DNA of 64,000 nt. Source: Colletotrichum lupini. Taxonomy: Eukaryota > Ascomycota > Sordariomycetes > Glomerellales > Glomerellaceae. The stretch lies in assembly GCF_023278565.1 (NCBI RefSeq), contig NC_064677.1, positions 2,666,001-2,730,000 of the forward strand, read 5' to 3'. Below, one piece after another: positions 1 to 12,430 of the stretch (positions within the stretch are counted from its first letter, which is position 1; each line of letters begins with the position of its first letter). Below the pieces are notes generated by a model. The model made no database searches. It was not told where the DNA came from and saw only the letters and a program-made list of their open reading frames with translations. A program made the position numbers and the translations under genes.

Positions 1-553
1 CCATAGCTCAACAATCCGATGTGGCCACTCTGACACGCTCCGCGGGGAGGTCCCTGGAGTCGAGTCAAGGACCGCGTGGGGTTGGGATTCAAGATGGGGA
101 AACCCCGGGAGCGTGACATAACTTAAACCTTCGCGGGGACAAGCAGAGGAAAAAGTTTATAGAAAACCACATGCGTCGCGTTTGAGAAGGGTACGTGTCG
201 AGGCCGAATGAGAGCTGTACCCTGTCGAGCTGAACAGGCTGACACATGCCACTTCAGACGACGAGAAACGCATGGACGTGATCGTCGCAGATGAAAGAAA
301 CACAACGTTTGTGGTGATATACTGACTGTGCGCAAGGCAGTTTTCTAACTCGTTTATTGTTTCTTGCCAAGGGGGCTCGTCAGATCGCGCTGGAGATATC
401 GCTTTCGGGCTCCATAATGCTGTAATATGCCGCCGCTGTTGCTGATATGCTTTGTGGTCCACCTTCTAAACGCCAGCGAGAACCATATTATCCTTAAAAT
501 ATCATCATCGCTCGCTTTTCTTTACGTCAGATGTCGTTCCGTAGTGATCGCTC
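1..553. other. Left-edge non-coding stretch
   Basis: I see no supportable gene here. It lies downstream of the DUF3433 gene, which is read leftwards and ends at 554. The short open frames have no recognisable motif and no splice-compatible extension. Part of it will be the 3' untranslated region of that gene. Confidence 0.5.
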
Positions 554-3500
554 CTATAGCCAAGTATCCCCCTGTCTCTCTTTTTTGCCTCGACCCAGAA
601 TCCGTCTCAACAGCCCAGTCCTCGGTTCGGTATCCCCCTTCCTCAGTGCTGATAGTTTGACCGGTACCACGTACGGATCCACCTCGATACCCACGTGAGC
701 GCGCCCATCATCGCCAACGTATCGACCGAAACTGAACGTCGGCGCCTGCTTGTCGATCCCGCCGGTGCCACTGCCCCGACCGTTTTTCCTGCCTCTAGGG
801 CCGTCCTTGGAGTCGCCGCTCCCCGCGCTGTCAGGCCACTCATATTCGCGTACTGCTCGGCTGGGTGCGAGGTATGCGAGGATCGAACCAATGGTCGTCG
901 GCATTCGTGGGAGAAAGTGCTTGATGGTGAAGCCATAGAGTGTGATGGCGACGACGATGTTGAGAGCGAGGACGGAGAGGCTGATGATGAACGCGGCAGT
1001 GTCCATGAAGATGCGGGTCTCGATGTGGTGTTCGGTGCCTGTGATTATGACGGGCTGCGTGTAGTTATCGAAAAAGTCGAGGTTGAGACTGAGGAAGATC
1101 ACGTAGAATTGTCGGTAAGTGCGCTCGATCACAGGGATGAGAGCCTTGGGGTTCGGGATCGTCAATGGGTCGAGTATATCGGCGTAGCCGGGCTGGATTT
1201 TGATTAGGTAGTTCATCCAGTCCTTCGACAGTGTGTTGTTGTGCCAAGGAAAGGCAAAGCCTTCGATGAGGTCGTTGACATATGTTGTCACCGTGTCTGT
1301 CGTGTTCTTTTGTATGGGCAAGTCGGGCGTGAACGACGGCTTCGAGACTTGCTTGGCGTGGAGTACATGACCTACCGGGTCCACGGTAACATCGAACATA
1401 CTTGTCGTGAACTCGGGGGTGCAAACAGCAAACCAAGTGTCTATCTCGCCATCTTCCCTGTTCTGTACCTCTGAGGTCCGCGACCACGAAAGAATAAGCG
1501 GGATACCACAAGGAGTATGGTCATCCTTCAATACACCCACTGTCTCCGCTGACGAAGGGCCTGAGATCTCTCCTGATGATGTCGTCTTATTGAGATCGAG
1601 TTTCTGAGGTTGGTATGTCGTCGGGCATCCAGGAACCGTCTCTCCACCGCGCTTGTACGTATAGTTCAAGACTGGAGCTCTCCCCCAGCTCTTGGTAGTG
1701 CCAGCATCTATGCATGATGGAATGGTGCTGAATCCTCTTGTACGTGCTGTGTACGTATCACTCCGACTCTCTTCGCCGGGAGCAATGGGAAATGGTTGGA
1801 AAAAGTAGTCCTTGCTGACCCAAGGCGGCAAAGCGGTGCCTTGTGTGATGTTGTTCATGGCAATGTAGAAATGCATTTCGTATGAGATGACATTCCCATA
1901 AAAAGTACTGTGGCTGTCAAAACTGTTTACCGTGTCATTATTGAATGTCGTTTTGATTCTTTGTTGGAATCTGCTGGTTCTGTTGACACTAATAGGTAGC
2001 TCATTAAAGATACCACCGAGACCGACGGCGAGCAAGTTCGATAGAAGAGCCAGGAGGCAAATCGCAACTAGGACGAAGTGACCTGACCTAGCCGCGCGCC
2101 AGACTACTAATTGAGGGGGTAAGGAAGTGTATTTTGCGTCGATGGAACCTCTCGCGGATCGCCTGCCGGACCAAAGGTCTTTGAAGGGCTGGATGATGCA
2201 GAGTAATCTGTTGACCAGCACCCAGAATGGTTCCAGGAATGTTGCGAATAGTGTGGGAATGTAATTCTCGAGAATTTGAAGCAGCTCGAAGTTCGTCGTC
2301 GGTCGTATGAGTCCTGTGGCTTTTGTCAGTCGCCCGATTCTTCTGGTTTCTCTTTACTTAAGTGATAATTCCTACCTCCAATCTGCTTTTCCTTCCATTT
2401 TAAGTACACGAGTGCAACCGTCGCTCCTATCATAGAGAGTATTACGGCAGAACCAATGCTTCTTCTCAACGCTAATGGCTTGACAGGTGAGTAATGGCCG
2501 ACGGAAAAGGCGGTATCGGGCTGGATACTGATGCGCTGGCTTTCGTAAAATTCTTCTCGGGTATCGACAACCTTAATTACCATTTGGCCAGAACTGCTCT
2601 GGCATCCGCAAAATAGCTGAAACTTCTTGTCCTCCAATGCTTCTCGGAGCTTCTCGTCGGGGAGGCAGCCCTTTCCGGCGAACTTGTCTAACAAGGTAGA
2701 GCTGTTCTGACAGAAACTCATCAGAGACCCCAAAGAAGCCGGGTCCATAGTGAGTCTGCTTTGTGCCCTGTTGCTGTGCCACCAGAGCATCATCGTGAAA
2801 ACTCCGACCACAACTAGTAACCCCTCCACGATAGCCGAGAAGACCCTGCTCACGATGATGCCGTGTTTTACAAAGTCCACTGTTCCCGTTGCCGTGGCTT
2901 CCGATGAGGAATTGGCGAGCATCCGGCGCAGAGCGATCGAAAAGAGCATCTTGTGTGTCTTGTTGTAAGCAGCGTCCATGAAGGCGTTGTCTTGAAAGGG
3001 TTCCAGTGTGGTTACGTTCTGAGAGCCAATAGCGAATCCAACCAACGGTGATGAAGGCCACCGGATATGCATCTTCCTGACCTGAAAGTGTTGCTCGAGT
3101 AGACGACCAAAGGGGTATTCGCGCGAGACTTCAAGCTCGACGGAGGATGTCCCAGCGCCGAGGAGATGCTCAAAGGCCGATGAATTGAACTCTGTTGAAG
3201 AAACAAGCTCGCGGGGACCGATGGGCACGACAGAATTCTCGATGGGTCGCTTGGTGAGAGAAGAAACTGTAGCGTTCACTTGTTGCTTGAAATAACTGGT
3301 CTCACAAAAGGAGGCAGTAACCTGTTCCGTCTCATTTTCACGCTGGCGCGCCCAGATAGCCAGGAACTCATGCTGTGCTGCTTTGGAGCATGTCATTGAA
3401 AGCCAGTAGTCAGCCCAAGGACTGTTGTGGTAGCCGATGTAGTGCATCTTGTAGATGTTACCGGTGCTGGGTACCCCGCCATAAGGCACAATCTCGCTGG

Positions 3501-4369
3501 CATTACAACCGCGGCCATCGAGGAAGTCATAACCCGGTCCACGGGGCCCGAATTCGGCCGGCCGACAATCGATTTCAGTCCAGTATTTGGTTGTAGGTCC
3601 AGTCCAGTTAGTCGAAGTTACATGCTTGACGTTACTATCAACAGTGAACGGTAAGAGCGTATATTCAGCAGTCGTGTATTCAGGATACGATTGGTTGAGC
3701 CATGTGATGGCATATCCTTCGTTGAGTATTGATTGGTCCATAGTCATGATCTGTTCTGACGCAGGGAGGGGGGTTTGGGGATGGGATACCCTGGTTATTT
3801 GCTGGACATTGACAGGCCCAGTACCCATAATTGCGCTCTGTAGAGGTGTGATGAGCCAAAAGATCATCACCATCACAGTACCGCCATAGAAGACAGCCCA
3901 GTGCCTTTAATCTGTCAGTGCTGTCCATGAGAAGCCTCGCATTGATATCCTACCGTCTCTTCGCAGCTCTCAGGGGAACAAAGGCAACAAAGTCATATGG
4001 GTAATCCAGGAAGACGGAGCGTTCAGCTGTGGCACCCTCCGGTTTTGACATCTCCAACCACGGCTGCATACGTTTTACATCGAGATCAATCCAACTGTAA
4101 AGTAGGCTGTATATGACGGCAACGATCGTCGGAAGGAACAGGTAGCAGAAGTTGGCAAAGGCAGGGATGTCATCCGCTGAATCGGACAAGGCGAGACCCC
4201 CCTGATTTTGGCTTTGTTGAGCTAGTATCTCGATGATGGCTGCGAGAAGGAGAGAGGCGAAGGCGAAAGAGAATAGTGCAGGAGCGCCGAGAGTCAACGG
4301 CTTCCAACCGTGTTTGTGGACTGTTGGACTTGTTAGTTCGTAGAGTTCGACTCCCGGCTGGCTTCGCAT
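554..4369 (-). CDS. DUF3433 multi-pass membrane protein (3 exons, 1234 aa)
   Basis: This gene is built from three exons: 4369-3954, 3904-2376 and 2313-554. The introns are 49 and 62 bp (donors GTAGGA, branch sites CTGAC), and the joined frame is 1235 codons with the stop. The product is a large fungal membrane protein with the two-module DUF3433 layout. The first module has hydrophobic segments near residues 25-45 and 65-85, then VMVMIFWLITPLQSAIM just after the first splice. A long extracellular-like stretch rich in N-glycosylation sequons follows, and then a hydrophobic segment and a cytosolic linker. The second module repeats the plan, starting near FELLQILENYIPTLFATFLE and including GHFVLVAICLLALLSNLL. 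The molecular function of the family is not known. The start at 4369 gives a normal short N-terminus. An upstream in-frame-looking ATG at 4518 could mark an extra exon, but I could not find a convincing splice. Confidence 0.85.
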
Positions 4370-6744
4370 TCGGTATGACCTGTATCAAGACTGCATTCGC
4401 TGCCCCGTGACCTATTGGGCAAGAAGGGCAGCGAAAACTTTCGACTCTGCTCCTCAGGTGAGCCATCTTGGCCTTCTAGAAGCTGAGTCTCATGGATTTC
4501 GGGTCCCTTGATGCCCATGGCTTCAATGAGCAATGGACAATGAACAATGGACAATGGCCACAGGCAGTAAGGGCGCAGAATAGAATGATCCTCGACTGTA
4601 TTGGGTTGGGTAGTTGGGTGGCTCAGTTGACTAGAGCTCTTACAAAGGACTCTAAAACCTTTGCAAAACGAAGACCGAAAAGAGAATGCCGCCCAGAATA
4701 GCTCGAGTAACAAAGGAAACAAGACGAAAGAGAAGACGAGGAAGAGAGAGATGAAAGGAACTCAGGTCAGACAATCTCTATTCCTGGGAGACGCAGAACC
4801 TTAAGGGAACTTGACTGACAGACTGAACCCGACAGTTTGGGTCGCCGAAACAGACTAAGAGGTTAACTTGTTACCAACAGCATAATCCTCAGCGCGGCAA
4901 CGAGCCGATGCGCATGATTCTGAGCCGTTCCTGGCCTCGAATACTACATCGCGCCAACAGGACGTGATGGCGTCCAGGGATCGTGCACCAACTCGGTGCT
5001 CGACGTGGGCCTTCGGCCATGGGTATTGAGGAATGAGAGGTGATGGCTAAGCGCTCGAGAGATGATCGAGGGGTCGCGGCCCTGCGGGGGCTAGACCAGG
5101 ACCTAGAATGCCTTGCCACTGCTGAGCCGCTTTCAAAGTCATTATTTTGGTTACCAGACTCTGGATGTCACTTCCCGCGGAAGTTCCAGTCCGCCTTTCC
5201 AATTCTTCGTATCACATACTCCGTGAGTTGACAACAATGGACAGCATGAGTTGTATGAAGAAGGGGAAGAGGTTGACAGGGGTATGACAGACTGTCTGCA
5301 GTGACAAATTGGGTTGCAGTGAACCGTTAGGATTAAGCGCCGGGCGCGAGTCTCTTATTGGAGCGCTGAGAATAGGTGTGGGCCGACGGTCCATCGTGGC
5401 AACCCCACTCCTCCGAGCGAGTTGTGCAATTGTGCAAGGTCAACACAATCCTTCTCTCGGTCACTTCATCGGCTTGTGCAATGAATTGAGTGAGTGTGAG
5501 CTAGAATCAGTGAAGATATGCCAGGCGTTGCGGTAGGTGAGGCCAAACATTGTATCGGAGTCATCCCGAACGCCGGCGTCTTGTAGCGTAAATGACAGGA
5601 GACGGAGTATTGGGCCCATATATTCCGAATGTTGTCCCGTAGGTGGGGCCGGCCTGCCGGTCGTCACAGACTCCCACAAAGCTTAACACATAGTGTTTTC
5701 GATCCGGTGATGCTAGTTACCCAGAAGGGATAATCTACGGGATTTAATCCTTGGAAGCAAGCATATTCGAAACTCCGTTCTTAGTCTCCCTTTACCCCCT
5801 CACACCCCAAATTTGAATGGAGGAGATAGCGTGTATCCATACTACGTGAGGATAATACATTGACCCTTAAGAATAAGTTTCCCGAAGTTACAACATCAGT
5901 CCAGTCGCTAACCGTTGTCTTCTTATATCACGGGTAGAAAGGATGATACGAGTAGCCTCGTCATTCCAGCGCCCTATTTCTCACCGGCTTCTACCTTTCC
6001 AATTTTGGTAGGCGGCCGTCTTCTAAATGATTTACTCCCTAAGGCCACACCGAAGAGATACTAAATCTTCAGAGAGACTAAAAGATATTCGCTTTTTACC
6101 CTACTGATTTTTTGATGCTCATCTGCTTTATACACAACGCCAGAAAACAACGTAGCTTCGCCGATGTTGCGGTGCTAGGTCAAGATAAAACGCTCAGTAG
6201 CTATATTTTATATCATAGCACTTACCTGCGAGAAGGTTGGACGGAGGTATGAATATTATCGTTACTGTTTTAAGTAATAAGGACATTGAAATTATCTAAG
6301 TTGGGATCTGGTAACATGATCTCGAGGGCACCAAGGCGGAGGGACACCTGGGGCGTTACTGCTTGTATCAGTTGAACAAAAACGTAGATTATGACGAGAA
6401 GTCATTTCAGATCATGTCAACCCATCATCGGTACCGCTACATATAATCCAAACAGTCTACCTAGTATAGATTCTTCACTCCTGGGGTTTGCACGCGACGT
6501 TAAGGAATTTGTAGCCTAAGAGACGGTACGATACCTGGTCCTTGGCTTAGTTTCCTTGGTGTAAGTTGTGGCAGCATGTTGCTCAGCCGAAGACCTGTGA
6601 GCTTGGCCATGAAGGCGTATAACTTGCGAAAATGTGGCATGCTTAATGATCGGTTTGGCATACCTAGATACTGCTCCTTCGCTCAACATATACAATGGAA
6701 CCTCTGCCGAGGTGAGGTGAATGGCTCCTTATCAACACTCCTCA
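4370..6744. other. 2.4 kb without a recognisable gene
   Basis: This holds the 5' flank of the DUF3433 gene and the 3' flank of the FAD monooxygenase. From about 5,700 to 6,560 the DNA is more AT-rich than its surroundings but not RIP-saturated: CA and TG dinucleotides are still common. No open frame carries a recognisable domain, and I find no tRNA or repeat pair. Confidence 0.5.
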
Positions 6745-8059
6745 CTACTGCCCATTGACCTTCTTATAATGCTGCGTAAAATCGTACCTCACCTCGAAGC
6801 TCCCCATCATCAACTCCTTCATAAACACCGGATCCTTCTCAGCCCGCACACACATCTGCATGAACCCATCCCTCTCCAACCTCGTCCCCGGATCCGCATC
6901 CGACACCCTCCTAAAGTTCTCCTGCGATATCGGGTCGATAATCGTCTTCCACTTCTCCCGCCTCTTCTCGCTATACAAATCGAGTATCCCCTCGTCCGCC
7001 ACCCCGTCCCATATCCCCGCAAGACAGTCGTACAACCCGCCGACATCGACGAACCCGCCCGTGATCCCCAGCCCGCCCCAGGGGTTACACAAGTGCGCCG
7101 CGTCCGCCGCCAGCATGAACCGGCCCACACGGAACCGCGGAGCGCACCGCTGATGCATCTTGTACGGCGCAAAGTTGACCACTTTGTACTCGTCGGGCCC
7201 CGGGTGGCCCGGCAGCATCGTCCTAAACTTTTCCTGCTGGCGCGCTTGGAGCTCCTCGTGCGAGAGGTTCGGCTTCTCGCCGTAAGTCACGCGGTACAGG
7301 CCGTCACTCGTGATCTTGGCCGCCATGAAGAAATGGTCCGGATGGATGATGAAGTTTGCGTCGTCGAAGCCGAATTTCCCCGCAAAGTCGTAGTACGTGT
7401 TCGTCGCGACGATCTGCTGATCCCACGTCCAGCCGGGATACTCGTCTCCGAAGAGGCCCTTGCGGATGGCGCTGTTGGCGCCGTCGCAGCCGATAATGTA
7501 ATCAGCTTCGATCCGCTTCTTCTCCTTTTGTTTCTCCCCATCGGACCCGGGTGTCTCGACGTCGACCCAGGCGCGGGCCTCATCCTGTCCGAGACCGACG
7601 ACGCGGTGCTCCCAGCTGATGGTACCGTTGTACTTGTTCAAAAACTCGTCGAGCATGAGCTGGTCAAGCTCTTGTAGGACGAGGCACGTGGTCCTCAGAT
7701 CCTCGCCGTCGACGTCGCGGAGCACGCCCGCATCGAACCCGGTGATGACGCCGTGGCCGTCGAGCCGGCGCCATACAAACTTGTTCAGCGTCATGCCGCG
7801 GCGGCGGACTTCCTCCAAGATCCCTGCTCGCTTGAGATCGGGAATGGCGGCGGGACCGTAGTGGGCGGCGCGCGGTTGCTGGTCGAGGTGGTCCTGGGCC
7901 TCGAGGATGTGAACGGGAATGCCGTGCTTGGACAGCAGTAAGGCGAGTAGGAGACCGGAGGGGCCAGCCCCGACAATCACGACCTGTTCAATATGTTAGG
8001 AGACTGTTCATCTGGGAGGGCCGGGCAAAGTACAGTACTTTGTTGAACGGACGACTCAT
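6745..8059 (-). CDS. FAD-dependent aromatic monooxygenase (PHBH-like, 419 aa)
   Basis: Exons are 8059-8039 (seven codons, MSRPFNK) and 7983-6745, split by a 55-bp intron with donor GTACTG and branch site CTAAC. The product belongs to the FAD_binding_3 family of flavoprotein hydroxylases, which use NAD(P)H and O2 to hydroxylate aromatic or polyketide substrates. The nucleotide-binding motif GAGPSG lies at residues 12-17 and is followed by an acidic residue at the end of the second strand (ILEAQD). The mid-protein DG motif is IGCDGANSAIRK, and the second FAD motif, with the ribityl-contacting Asp near 301, is MLAADAAHLCNPWGGLGITGG. There is no signal peptide and no C-terminal thioredoxin-like extension, so it resembles the shorter salicylate-hydroxylase-like members. 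The substrate cannot be told from sequence. No other biosynthetic genes lie beside it, so a cluster is not supported. The tiny first exon completes the strand leading into the dinucleotide-binding fold, which supports the start. Confidence 0.9.
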
Positions 8060-10589
8060 CTTAAGCTCTAAGTGTGTATGATCAACAGTTGTAAATTTGC
8101 TCTGGAGTGAAGAAGTTGAAGATCGTCGAATGGACCCTGATTGTTATGAGAACCGAATCAACCCCGCAACGGGACCGCATCGACCCGGACATATTGCCAG
8201 AGATCCATTGATGCAACGGTACTTTTCCCCATCGCCGGGGTGCCATTCCGAAGAATGTTGACTTATCTGCTCCATTTTGCGGGCAGACTTTGACCCCGCA
8301 GACGTCACCACGCGGGCGACCGAACTGCCAGACGGAGCTAGATGAGGGGCACGCGCGGGGTTGATATTCGGCAGATCATTTTTAGATCAATTGTCCGTAT
8401 GGAGTATATGGGAGCAATCTAGAGCGGATGGAGTTCCCCTATAAGCTTTTGCGCTAAACCTGGAAACCGTGAATGCCAGTGGTTATTTGGGGGATTACTA
8501 CACAAAGTCTCATGTTGTAGGTTTATGATGAATACTAGACGACCTTGCTTGCGTGAGGATTGTGTCGCCATGCCTCCGTCGGGCGGGATATGAGCCTAGT
8601 CGGCTATGAGAACCTCGGTTGCAGAGAAAGCCAGTTTTAAGCGAGTTCAAGAGAACAAAATGATACTTTCCGGAGAACTCGTGGCTGAAATGACCTGTTC
8701 CATTTCATTGCTAGCTGAGGTGAATAAAAGACGGTGATTAGTATCATTCCGATGCGGGGGCATGCATCTCAGAGTTCCGGCTCCTGCCCCACGCTCTGCC
8801 AGGGCCGGCCGACCCCACATTGGCCTGGAGCAGCGGCACCTGTTCCGGCGAGATGTATCCAGGGCACCCTATCGGGACACCGTTGGCTCTTGACAATGGT
8901 AGACCACGGCAGTACAAGGTACGCTCCAAGTTCAAACATGGTCCTTGAGAAATACACGCCTCCCAGATCAATTACCTAGCAGTCATACGCCACTGGGGGC
9001 GGAAACATTTACTTGCATACCTATGTGAATGCTCATCAAGGTCGTAAGATTTATATCAAAGATCACGCAGTATCATAACAGCGCCTGCAAGTTTCCAAAA
9101 CGGTAGAAATTCATAGACTTTACCTCCTCGGCCACATGTATTTGCTGTTCTTCTCGCTTCATAGTATTACCACTTATTGCTAACGACCGGTAGTAGTCTC
9201 GGTCAACGAAAATGTTGTACAGATTTCATCGTGGACTTCGAACGTGAGTGATCACAGTTGAACGAGTACCATATGCTGAAATACTGCCAGTCGATCGCTA
9301 TCCCGTGCTTCGGTCTTGATGACCACCTGACGAGATTGTCTCAATGTTCAGCTCTTGGCCACCATCAAGCAGACTTGGATTCATGACAAAGCCGAGACGG
9401 GGGAATTGCACACGATACCCAGACTAAGATTCCGCAAAAGTCAGATAACGGCTTACTCGATACCTCCGGCTTACTTCAAGGGCGCATTAGAAACCAACAA
9501 TCCCACAGGCGCACCGGTATGTGTAGGCACATCCCGACCCGAGACACAACTACCGCCGTGTCTCGGGCCAGGCTGACTCGCAAGAAGATTTGGCGCCGAG
9601 TCGACTGTGTAAGTATAATAGACACCGATTTGGCACCGACTCGTCGTCGGCTCGGCTATCCGTACCATTCTTTCGAACATACCCCTACCCAGCCCACCCA
9701 GAAAACTAGTCTCATCCTCAGGGTCACTTATGCTCAGCTTGAGCCACTGCGGCTCTTGGCCGCTGCTCAGCTAATCACCCCACACCTCACACCTCACACC
9801 TCACCACCAAGTTGGAACCTATTATGAGTTAGCAGCCTCTGCGGCTGATGAAAGATAGCTTTTGAATTGCGCGCTGGTCTCAGTTGTATCGCTTCCCTTG
9901 TTACTCAACTCATTTTTCCCAGCTCCTCTACTTTCCCCTATTCTCTCAGTAGAATCATCTCTTTGATTTGCGCACAGAGGAAGGGTGAAGATTCTATGTG
10001 TTGAACATGTTTCAAAAATCGTGCTTTATTCTGCTGGTATCATAGAATTCTTCCGCTTGCCCGGGGCACGATTTTTCCTGGCCCTTTTCGCCCTTCCTGA
10101 TGTTTGTTCCCAAGTCTACTCCAAGACTGCGAGGGATTTGATGCGACAAATGAAAAGTAATGTAACAAAAGACTCTTTGAGGAGACGAGATGAGAAAAGA
10201 AAAATGAGTTACCAGTTAAACAATACATAAAAGTCTTGGTAAGACTCCTGAAACCCCCGTTGGGAATATATATAATATGACCATCATATATACAGGCTAT
10301 CTATTCAGCCAGAGAAGTGAAATATTTTTCGATCGGATCGGATAGTGAGGTTGGAGGGAGCGAAGAGTCAGAAAGAGAGAAAAAAAAGAGGTCGACATTT
10401 TCGAAATACTGGCTGATTTGACTCTTGACTATCCAACTTCCGATGTCGTAAAGCGAAGGCATCATGCGCTTTATTCCCCCAATTTTAGCTTTGTTTTTGA
10501 CCTTCGGGATTAATCAACGCACACCCGTCACGTCCTTTCAGCCCAACCCATAACTGGGCGGCCGCAAACCCCGTACTGTCGGAACGCGC
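8060..10589. other. 2.5 kb intergenic stretch
   Basis: This lies between the start of the FAD monooxygenase and the stop of the Rds1-like gene, both read leftwards. It should contain the monooxygenase promoter and the Rds1-like 3' region. A short direct repeat of CACACCT occurs around 9,781-9,805. Open frames near 8,740-8,980 and 9,355-9,580 overlap one another on both strands and show no domain, so I do not call them. Confidence 0.5.
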
Positions 10590-11613
10590 TTACGAGATGG
10601 TAAGCACCATGGGACCGGCCACAATGATGTCATCGGTGAGCGTGCCAGCCATCGGGGCGTTGTTGGTGAGGGAGAGGTAGACGACTCCGCTGAGACCCTG
10701 GGGAACGACACAGCCAGTCTGGGGGTTGAAGGGGGTGAAGGCAGTTCCACCGGGCTGGATGCCACCAGTGGTGAACGCGCAAGCCTTGGCCTGGGGTGCG
10801 GCATCGGACTGGAGCATAATCGGAGCACCGACGGCGACGGCCTTGGGGTCGGCGGGGGCGGTCATTGCCAGCTTGGGGAAGGGCTGCAGAGCCAGGTTGG
10901 AGCCCTGGGGGCAGGAGACGATGAAGGGTGCGGCCAGAGAGAAGACGGCGCGGACACCAAGAGGGGCGTCGAAGGCCTGGGGAATGGCAATCTGCTTAGA
11001 GGCGGCACGGATGAAGGTCTGATGGCGAGCCTCGATGGTGAGGATGGAGCCAGCAGCGCCGAGGATGGCCTTGTCCTTGACGAGAGGAGCAGCGCCGAGG
11101 TAGGCAGAAACACCGACGTTCTCGAGTACACCGGCAGTTGCGACCATGCCAGCAGCGTTCGTGAAACCGAAGTTGTACTGGCAAGGCTGGACGGGCTGAG
11201 TGCCGGCCTGGGCAATAGCGGATTGCAGGAAAGACACGTGAGACAGCTCAGTAGCACCGACTTGTTGCAGGTCGTTGACTTGCTCGTTGGACAGACCAAG
11301 AGCCTGGAAGTCTTGTGCGGGGAACTTTTGGAAGCCTTGCTGGTAGAAGGTACCCTCGAGCCATTCCAAAGTAAGAGCGCTATGAAGTCCATATTAGTTC
11401 CAATGCCCAACATATGTTGTCCTATTTCGAGTCCCAAACTCACAATTGCAGGATATCAATATCCGTCAATCCAGCAGCCCCAGCTCCAGCCTGTTGCCTC
11501 TTGGCGAGATCGTAGATCTTCATCTGGTCGGCGTTCAACTTGGGGCCGAGGGGGGCGGCGGTGGCCACTGCGGCCAGGCAGGCGACGAGAACAGACTTCA
11601 TTGTGGAAGGCAT
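10590..11613 (-). CDS. Secreted Rds1-like ferritin-fold protein (319 aa)
   Basis: Exons are 11613-11444 and 11379-10590 with a 64-bp intron (donor GTGAGT, acceptor CATAG). The join reads DIDILQFALTLEWLEGTFY, the conserved start of the ferritin-like domain of the fungal Rds1 family. The N-terminus (MPSTMKSVLVACLAAVATAAPLG) is a clear signal peptide with a cleavage site after ATA or TAA, so the protein is probably secreted or wall-associated. A helical ferritin-like domain covers roughly residues 45-190 (YQQGFQKFPAQDFQALGLS, ELSHVSFLQSAI, ILTIEARHQTFIR). The C-terminal part is rich in Pro, Gly, Ala and Thr. The family is named from the S. pombe rds1 gene, which responds to nutrient and temperature stress; its biochemical role is unproven. 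Several stress-response-element cores lie upstream. A second in-frame ATG lies four codons downstream, in the n-region of the signal peptide. Confidence 0.9.
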
Positions 11614-12082
11614 GGTTGATTAAGATATGTTGTGTGGTTTCAGCTTTGCTCGCCCTAGACTTTCTTTTCCTTTTCGATCGGCTGTTCTCTCGGGACAGAA
11701 ATTCGGATATAATGTTGTTGTCGATCGGTGCCACCTGGGACGGTCGATGAAGCGAAAGATTAGAAAGAGGTATTAAGAATGTCGTCCGAGGGAGTGACAG
11801 GGTCGTAGTAGGTCTCGAAGGGAAAGGAAAGTGTAAGCAAAACCGGTGGACCAGGAAAGCAGACCAGCGCTTTTGGAAGTTTGAAGAAATTGACACACAG
11901 TGAACGGGATGAAGAGGAAAGAAGAGAAGGGGCGGGAATAGAGCAATGAAGGTGGGAAACAAGCGAGCAATAAAGAAGGTTCACTTTAGCCTCAGTAAGA
12001 TAGGTATCTTGCCGCTCTCCCATGGCGTAAGGTATCTCGCCGCCCACCCACGCATGGCCTTTCTCATGTTCTGCTACTCGGG

Positions 12083-12430
12083 AGGGGTCGGATCGACTTG
12101 GGTCCTTGCTGGGGATTGTCTGCGGCTAGCTTTCTTTCCGTCGTCGGTTCACACGGGAGCCCACAATGCGGGTAACAAGATTACGCTCGACCACAAAGCT
12201 TCAGACCCGACAGGGGTACATGGGTACAGTAAGCAGGAGTTTACATCTTATCCGTACTGGGGGAGGAGCCCAGTCCAGGGCAAGCCGCAAGCCGCAACAA
12301 CTGCAGCGCTTGCCTGGAAGAGCGTGTGTGTGCGCGCACGCGGTGCGTATCATGGAAGACGGGAAGGGGGATCTAGCGGGCAAGCCAAGTCAAGAGGTGG
12401 ATGGTACCCCTTGCCAATGGCGTCAAGGGG
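12083..12430. promoter_or_regulatory. Cluster of STRE-like cores upstream of the Rds1-like gene
   Basis: Five stress-response-element cores (AGGGG or CCCCT) lie at 12083, 12212, 12365, 12407 and 12426, about 470-820 bp upstream of the Rds1-like start codon. In yeast these pentamers bind Msn2/Msn4 zinc-finger activators. Fewer than one would be expected by chance in 350 bp at even base composition, but the region is G-rich, so the enrichment is only suggestive. Confidence 0.35.

Noticed and set aside
868..890. GGTTCGATCC box on the minus strand, resembling a tRNA B box
   Set aside because: It lies inside the DUF3433 coding sequence (residues TTIGSILAYL) and no cloverleaf can be formed around it.
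8734..8979. Mutually overlapping 60-80 codon frames on both strands
   Set aside because: Coding potential is equal on both strands and no motif is present.
10862..11443. 193-codon Ser/Leu/Pro-rich frame on the minus strand
   Set aside because: It overlaps the Rds1-like gene in another phase and reflects the codon bias of that gene.
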